Assembly (NCBI GenBank): GCA_002104905.1
Contig: MCFE01000730.1
Span: 1 to 41,656, forward strand
Length of the DNA stretch: 41,656 nt
From: Basidiobolus meristosporus CBS 931.73
Taxonomy: Eukaryota > Basidiobolomycota > Basidiobolomycetes > Basidiobolales > Basidiobolaceae
Direction of reading: 5' to 3'
Shown here: positions 36,761 through 41,656 of the stretch, in pieces
Layout: every line of letters begins with the position of its first letter
How positions within the stretch are numbered: the first letter of the stretch is position 1
Position numbers and translations under genes: made by a program
The notes under the pieces: model-generated
Database searches by the model: none
What the model saw: only the letters and a program-made list of their open reading frames with translations
Told to the model about the DNA's origin: nothing

Positions 36761-37180
36761 TTAATCTATTCTTAATTCACTCCCTCCTTTTGAAGACTTG
36801 ATCCACAAATCCATGCTAGTATCAGGAATTTGTTTGCAATTCTCGCTGTAAATAGGCTGCAATTTGTTCTGTACATTAAACGTCACTTCCACCTCACAAG
36901 TCACTACCGTTTGGTTACTATTAGGGCACATGATGGATGAAGTTGCCGGCATCAAGTTTGCTGGCAAGTTGTCCAAACCATGCGACATTTCTAATTCATG
37001 GCGAACCGATGCTTTTCCGGTCTGATTACCCAATTCTGACAAGATCGTGCCATGATGCCATTCCAATGTTGATCTAAGATAAGAGCAGATAGGAGATGGC
37101 TTACACGTGTTGATGAGATTTGGACTGCTCACCCGACTCTCCAATGACTCCTTTCCCGCCCCATTCAACCGCGCTGGCAT
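36761..37180 (-). CDS. Hypothetical protein, 139-codon ORF
   Basis: An ATG at 37180 opens 139 codons ending in TAA. The C-terminal 105 residues (from about 37079) have a believable composition: SELGNQTGKASVRHELEMSH, five Cys in the whole ORF, and VVTCEVEVTFNVQNK. The N-terminal part contains a good donor (GTGAGC) and acceptor (CTTATCTTAG) 59 nt apart. That suggests the true gene may be spliced there from a different first exon, since 59 nt would shift the frame. No domain, signal peptide or homologue is recognised. Confidence 0.42.
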   Translation of the reverse strand: MPARLNGAGKESLESRVSSPNLINTCKPSPICSYLRSTLEWHHGTILSELGNQTGKASVRHELEMSHGLDNLPANLMPATSSIMCPNSNQTVVTCEVEVTFNVQNKLQPIYSENCKQIPDTSMDLWIKSSKGGSELRID

Positions 37181-38856
37181 ATGTATGACAGCAATATACT
37201 TTGTGGACAGCCGTCCTTCAAAGGTCGATTTATTGGCTACTGCCAGCCGTTGTGATTAGTGGCTCAGACTTGATTTAGATGGTTGTGATGGTGCTGCCAT
37301 ACCAATTCAGGAATCAGAGCATGATGATGAGTGCTGCTGCTTTACACACCATCGCAATCAAATTTCGCAGTACAACTTAGCAGTACAATTTGGTGGCCAA
37401 TTATTTCAGATCGGTACCAATGCGCTGTTCTGTAGTGGGTTAAGATGCTATATGGGACACATCTTTCCGGTTACGCTTACTTGAAGCTAATAGAGTATTT
37501 TCAAGGTGCCGATTACTCAATACAGTATAATATCTACCAGATGAATTCGTTAATTAAAAACCTGCTGCCTATATATAGACGAAATCCCCGAAGGCCACTC
37601 TATGGGGCACGGCAAGAAGTTGAGAATGGTGGTTTGGATGAATTCAAATACGTGCGGTGAGGGGTATTTCCATGATGCATAGGCTCACCTACCTTTTATT
37701 GGGGTCTCAAAATGTTTATTGCTGTTTAATTCCAGCGTATATCGATCAAAATGTCATCAGTCTACAACACTATCGACTACCTTGTGGGGTTATGCAACAG
37801 CAGTAGGTAATGTGTTTAATGTGCTCTATACTGAATGAGCTAGAGGGTGTCTCCTCGAATGCGTCCTTGCCAACACTATTCTTTAGAACATCGTTCATTG
37901 CGAGAATGCTACCTTCTTAAGCTTCCGTCAGGCGATGACTAGTAATCTTGGTGGCATATTACTCGTATATTAAGATTCTAGTATTTGGCAACATACAAAA
38001 TCAGTTTAGACTCCAATACATCAATGTTTGTGTGTCATGGTAGAAATGAAGGTAGTTTTCATGATATCACTATAGCCCCAGATTTGGCACAATTAGTTAA
38101 ATGTTTTCCTGAACACAATCATACGTATTATAATCTTTGATGCTTGTATTCACATGGTGTATGAAGAGAAACACACGTCTCTGAGAAGTAAATTTTACAC
38201 TATTAAAGGATGCAAAGCATAGTGTCTTCTGCTTCAAATATCTAGTTCAGCACATTGTTGCCACCAGCAGAGACTTTGTGCCACTGCGCATATCAAACAA
38301 GGCTAATAGCCTTTGAATTGCTACAATTAGTAAGTTTAGCACCAAATTACACGTCATTCTAGCTATAGAACATTATTTGCGATGCTATTGATAATCCACT
38401 GCCCTGACATAAAAAAGTTGCTTCAAAGCTTACACTCTGGTCAGTATTCATATAAAGTTCCCACAAGTGTATAGTTGCGATATCTCAAATCTATAACACT
38501 AGATATGGAAAATTGAATTTGCAAATACCACAAATTTCTTCCTGTCTTCAGCCTCTTAGATAAAAATACCCAATAAAATTTCTGTATTCATTGAATCTTC
38601 AAGTGAAAGCCACATGATCTGCTGATTCTCCAAATTACTTCTAATATCTCCCAGCTCTCACAACAGGTTATGAGCCCCAAACTGTCACAGTCTGCAATAT
38701 CTGCTATTGCTATTACTGGAACTTTTCACTCTGCAGGAAGGTGAAGATGAAGATATTACTAAAGTAATGAAGCCATTGAGATATTGCAATGGGATAAGAA
38801 TACACTCTGAAAGGTGTAGGAAAAGAAGCCTTAGAGTACCATAAGAAATCACAAAG
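37181..38856. other. AT-rich subtelomeric region
   Basis: About 1.7 kb with no ORF worth naming. It is the DNA just inside the old internal telomere tract, so it is the likely ancestral chromosome end region. Confidence 0.5.
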
Positions 38857-38875
38857 TTAGGGCTAGGGTTAGGGG
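38857..38875 (+). repeat. Interstitial telomere tract 1
   Basis: TTAGGGCTAGGGTTAGGGG, three telomeric units with one substitution, in the same orientation as the terminal repeats. Probably a former chromosome end, or the target site of the elements stacked outside it. Confidence 0.8.
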
Positions 38876-38883
38876 GGAGAAGG

Positions 38884-38950
38884 AGTAAAGTCTCCAAGTG
38901 GTGAAATCTCTTTTTACATATGACAAATATTTAAATAAGCCCAATTAGTC
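38884..38950 (-). repeat. 3'-terminal module, copy A
   Basis: Contains CCAAGTGGTGAAATCT (38894-38909, plus strand) and AAATAAGCCCAATTAGTC. It starts 8 bp after telomere tract 1, so its minus-strand 3' end lies against the telomeric repeats. Confidence 0.7.
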
Positions 38951-39054
38951 TGAGGTTATAATATATCCAAGAGAAATGTCAATAAAACTCTTGAATAGTT
39001 TAACTGAACCAAAGTGACAACTAAGTGCAGAATCTTAGAATTGTCAGAGGGGGA

Positions 39055-39124
39055 GGAAAGTCACCAAGTGGTGAAATCTTTATTTACTTATGACAAGTAT
39101 CTAAAGAAGCCAAGTTAATCTGAA
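39055..39124 (-). repeat. 3'-terminal module, copy B
   Basis: GGAAAGTCACCAAGTGGTG and AAATCTTTATTTAC followed by AAAGAAGCCAAGTTAATC. Closely similar to copies A and C over about 65 bp. Confidence 0.75.
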
Positions 39125-39130
39125 GTAATT

Positions 39131-39255
39131 CCTAGAAAGCTAGGTCTGAGAGATATCTTCCTGGTAAGCCAGGTCTGAGAGTTGAGAAGCTGAGTGGTAC
39201 TATATTTCCTAGTAAGCTAGGTCTGAGAGAGGTTTCCTAGAAAGCCAGGCCTGAG
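39131..39255 (-). repeat. Four hairpin units with compensatory changes
   Basis: Inverted repeats at 39131-39144, 39160-39173, 39208-39221 and 39236-39249 have the form CCTRG-WAAG-CYAGG. Each is followed by a TCTGAG-like tail (CCTGAG in the fourth). Units pair as CCTAG/CTAGG or CCTGG/CCAGG, so both stem sides change together. Unit 4 (CCTAG/CCAGG) mispairs on the plus strand but forms a G-U pair in minus-strand RNA. Confidence 0.75.
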
Positions 39256-39350
39256 AAGTGAGAATCTGAGTATATCTGAGCTAAGTTATACTGGTTTGCG
39301 GTAGCTGAATTGTGGCCAGAATGGCCAGTAGACTGGGGGATTTAGGGGAG

Positions 39351-39424
39351 GGAAAGTCACCAAGTTGGTGAAATCTTTATTTGAGTCAAGAACTAATCTA
39401 TGTACAAATAAAGAAGCCAATTAA
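39351..39424 (-). repeat. 3'-terminal module, copy C (3' UTR of the RT element)
   Basis: GGAAAGTCACCAAGTTGGTG, AAATCTTTATTTG and AAATAAAGAAGCCAATTA. It begins 5 bp from the RT stop codon, so it is the element's 3' untranslated end. A degenerate TTTAGGGG lies at its outer border (39341-39348). Confidence 0.8.
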
Positions 39425-39429
39425 GAGGT

Positions 39430-41208
39430 CTAGAACCTCTCTAATAAGTAATCTAATCTATACTTTGTTTCATCTCTAATGTTTGTTTCAATAAAGTAAA
39501 GCTCATCAGGGGTAAATATAAAATTCAAGGGTTTTGGGGGAAGTACAAATTGTAGATGTGTCTGATCAATATAATCCAAGACTGGAACCCAGCCTGGGAT
39601 TAGGTGTAGTAGGAAAGGTGTGTGGACTTGTAAGTAGCTCTGCCACATAGATCTTAGATGGTCCTGAGCCAGTAGTCTTGGTTTCTCCGCTTTTTGAAGT
39701 TTTGAAGCAAGCCCTGTTACTACAGCAGTGCCAACCAGGGTGTGCCAGCAAGAGGATTTCAGGGAGGAGTTAGATTTAAGCCATTGTTTGATGGAGGGGT
39801 TATGTGATTTCTGAAGTTTGACTAGGAAGGAAGCACAGAGATAGAGCATTTGGATTTGGTATGGGTAGAACCTAAAGGCTCCATTAGTTGCATGGATATA
39901 GGGAGATACTGGAAGATAAGGTACCAAGGATCTGATACACTGATAGAGAAATTTATCCAGGCAGTGAAGTTCTCTGGAGGTTAGGGGTAAAATGTGGAGA
40001 CCAAATTCAAGTACTGGCAGTACATACTGCTTCAGAAGTATAGGGATCTTTTGAATTGGAGTTTCTGGAGTGACTACTACCAGAAGCATTTTAAGAGCCT
40101 GTTGGGCAAGATGGATCCTATTATTCAGCTGGAGCTTTGAGTCAATCCCATGTTGACAAAATGGCAGACCCAGATATATTGCTGTTTGTTGTGGCAGAAT
40201 GCTAGTGTTCCATATAGTTGTAGTGCCCCCAATTGGGACTGTCTTGGAAATTGAGAGTGAGAGGTTGTTGGCAGCCAAGTACTTCTCAATGATGGCAGTG
40301 TCTGTTATGGGATTATGAGTAGCAATCTTGATATCATCTGCATAGAGAGTTAGTAGTGGATAGGGAGAGTCTGGTGAGGGGCCTTTTGGAAATAAAGGAA
40401 AGTCATGTAGGAATATCACAAATAGTAAGGGACCTAGTACAGATCCTTGGACTACTCCATTTGGAACCTCATAAGTCTCTGATGTGCAACTTGGATGCAA
40501 AATCTTGGCTGAGTTCTCACAAAATAGAGATTGTACAAGAAGGATCATTGGCAGTGTGGTAACTGCTAATAGCTTTCTCCAAAGCAGAGCTCTGTCCACA
40601 GAGTCAAAGGCTTTAGTAATGTCAAACAGAATAGTTGGAAATGAGAATTGAAGTGAATGATCATAGCTTAGCACTACAGCCATATCCAAGGAGAGTTTGG
40701 GCAAGAAGCCAAACTGAGAAGGATGGAATGGATATAGTTGAGATTGCAAGGATCTTGCTATTATAAATTCAAAGATTTTCCAGCAGGTTGGTAGGAGTGA
40801 AACTGGCCGGTAAGAACCTGGGAGTGAGTGTTTCCCCTTCCCTTTGTATAAGGGGATTACATTTGCCCGTGACCAGGCCTTTGGGGTAGTCAATTGTTGG
40901 GTACAGATAGAGTAGAATGGGAGAAGTAAGTGACTCATTTTGGAATAGCACACCCAGAGTAGGTCATAGGTAATCAAGTCATGTCCAGGTGCAGTATTTG
41001 CAGGAAGCGTCTTTAAAATTTTCTCCAGAAGCTTGGCTGAAATCAGAATTTGAGATGTTGGACTGCTGGATAGATTACCAGTATGGTAGAAGGGAGGAGT
41101 GGGATGCACAGATGGATCAAAGAATATAGGGGCCAGTTTGGCTGGTGATGGTATACTCCTTGCTTGGGGTCTTAGGGTTAGGGGTCTAAATTCTTTTATT
41201 GAATCTGA
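39430..41208 (-). pseudogene. 5'-truncated non-LTR retrotransposon reverse transcriptase
   Basis: The frame is open from 41208 to the stop at 39430 (592 residues) with no ATG near the 5' end. RT blocks are in order: APGHDLITYDLL, then PLYKGKGKHSLPGSYRPVSL, QFGFLPKLS, FDITKAFDSVDR (motif A Asp), GVVQGSVLGPLLF (motif B) and LYADDIKI (motif C, YADD), followed by a thumb-like region and an unrecognised C-terminus. The catalytic residues are present and there is no internal stop or frameshift, so the copy is young. No apurinic or restriction-like endonuclease domain is visible. An upstream endonuclease would have been lost at the 5' truncation, where the frame runs through telomere tract 2. The Leu/Ile-rich, AT-biased coding differs from the host genes. 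Confidence 0.88.
41172..41184 (+). repeat. Interstitial telomere tract 2
   Basis: TTAGGGTTAGGGG in terminal orientation, lying just upstream (5') of the recognisable RT coding sequence. It fits a telomere that once capped the truncated element. Confidence 0.7.
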
Positions 41209-41480
41209 TCAAGTATAGTATTACTATTTCAACTTGATTCAAGTTGAAAAGTGCATACTGTATAAAGAAGATATATCTATAGTAATGTGAAGGTAAAATA
41301 CTGCTCAAGTTGAGTTGAGTCCTGAAAAGAAATTTGCAACAAATCAGGCTATAAAATGAAGTAAAGCTGGGAGTTATTTGAAAGCAAAGCACTAAGGGAA
41401 AGTGTAAAGCTATACTACCACTTCCTGAAAGGCAGGGATCTCACAGGAAGGCAGAAGCTCAGGTCTAATTGCAGATATGA
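41185..41480. other. AT-rich segment between telomere tract 2 and the terminal telomere
   Basis: No ORF. It includes a perfect 11-bp inverted repeat with 1-nt spacer (41227-41249, TTTCAACTTGA and its complement). Near 41420 a CCTGAAAGGCAGG motif resembles the hairpin units at 39131-39255. It may be the fragment of a further added element. Confidence 0.5.
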
Positions 41481-41656
41481 TAGGGTTAGGGTTAGGGTTA
41501 GGGTTAGGGTTAGGGTTAGGGTTAGGGTTAGGGTTAGGGTTAGGGTTAGGGTTAGGGTTAGGGTTAGGGTTAGGGTTAGGGTTAGGGTTAGGGTTAGGGT
41601 TAGGGTTAGGGTTAGGGTTAGGGTTAGGGTTAGGGTTAGGGTTAGGGTTAGGGTTA
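41481..41656 (+). repeat. Telomere, (TTAGGG)n
   Basis: About 29 perfect TTAGGG units running to the end of the window, G-rich strand 5'->3' outward, so this is the right chromosome end. The first unit is partial (TAGGG after GATATGA). Confidence 0.98.

Larger units (their letters stand above)
38876..41171 (-). mobile_element. Stack of non-LTR retroelement copies at the chromosome end
   Basis: Between two interstitial telomere tracts lie three tandem copies of one 3'-terminal module. All read on the minus strand, with 3' ends toward the centromere. The outermost copy (about 39340-41171) includes a reverse transcriptase frame whose stop codon sits just inside the module. The two inner copies carry unrelated short sequence instead, so they may be non-autonomous relatives that share the 3' tail. 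The boundaries are inferred from the telomere tracts and module edges. Orientation and stacking match telomere-added elements such as Magnaporthe MoTeRs or Drosophila HeT-A/TART, though relationship to either is not shown. Confidence 0.75.

Noticed and set aside
39430-41109. RT ORF as a complete gene starting near 41109
   Set aside because: The apparent start is GTG, the frame is open further upstream to 41208, and the N-terminal regions of a full non-LTR element are missing, so it is 5' truncated.

Overview
The window is the right-hand end of a fungal chromosome. It ends in 176 bp of uninterrupted TTAGGG repeats, with the G-rich strand running toward the end. The genes carry many short GT-AG introns (about 50-100 bp), and the protein families are fungal/opisthokont. 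A convincing U12-type AT-AC intron in a kinase gene and an UNC80-like protein suggest an early-diverging (non-Dikarya) fungus. That placement is inference; I cannot name the species.

Layout. 1-7.5 kb: the 3' part of a very large helical-repeat gene (13 exons in view, UNC80-like). 8.3-10.3 kb: cytosolic PheRS alpha. 10.5-12.8 kb, minus: an Rck2/Srk1-type stress kinase, convergent with PheRS. 14.6-15.6 kb: intronless GAPDH with a TATA box. 16.8-18.5 kb, minus: a coiled-coil, tail-anchored protein with a CC1-box-like motif, possibly a dynein adaptor. 19.2-19.7 kb: a possible decayed gene. 20.0-21.1 kb, minus, and 21.5-22.2 kb, plus: two unrecognised genes. 22.5-23.3 kb: TMEM70-family mitochondrial protein. 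23.6-24.0 kb: eL32, convergent with uS9 at 24.6-25.1 kb. 25.1-25.5 kb: a candidate 51-aa two-exon protein. 25.7-28.2 kb, minus: molybdenum cofactor sulfurase. 29.2-30.8 kb, minus: auxin-efflux-carrier-like transporter.

From about 31 kb the sequence becomes gene-poor and AT-rich. It holds gene fragments at 31.5-32.3 kb, an unknown helical-repeat gene at 35.6-36.6 kb and a small unknown ORF at 36.8-37.2 kb. The last 2.8 kb is a layered telomeric structure. An old internal telomere tract (38857) is followed by three tandem copies of a 3'-terminal repeat. The outermost copy carries a 5'-truncated non-LTR reverse transcriptase read away from the telomere. A second short internal telomere tract lies at the truncated 5' end of that ORF (41172), then about 300 bp of AT-rich DNA, then the present telomere. 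This looks like serial addition of LINE-like elements to the chromosome end.

The housekeeping genes (translation, glycolysis, stress kinase, Moco enzyme activation) do not form a cluster or operon. The most notable items are the AT-AC intron, the stacked telomeric retroelements with compensatory hairpins, and the CC1-box tail-anchored protein.
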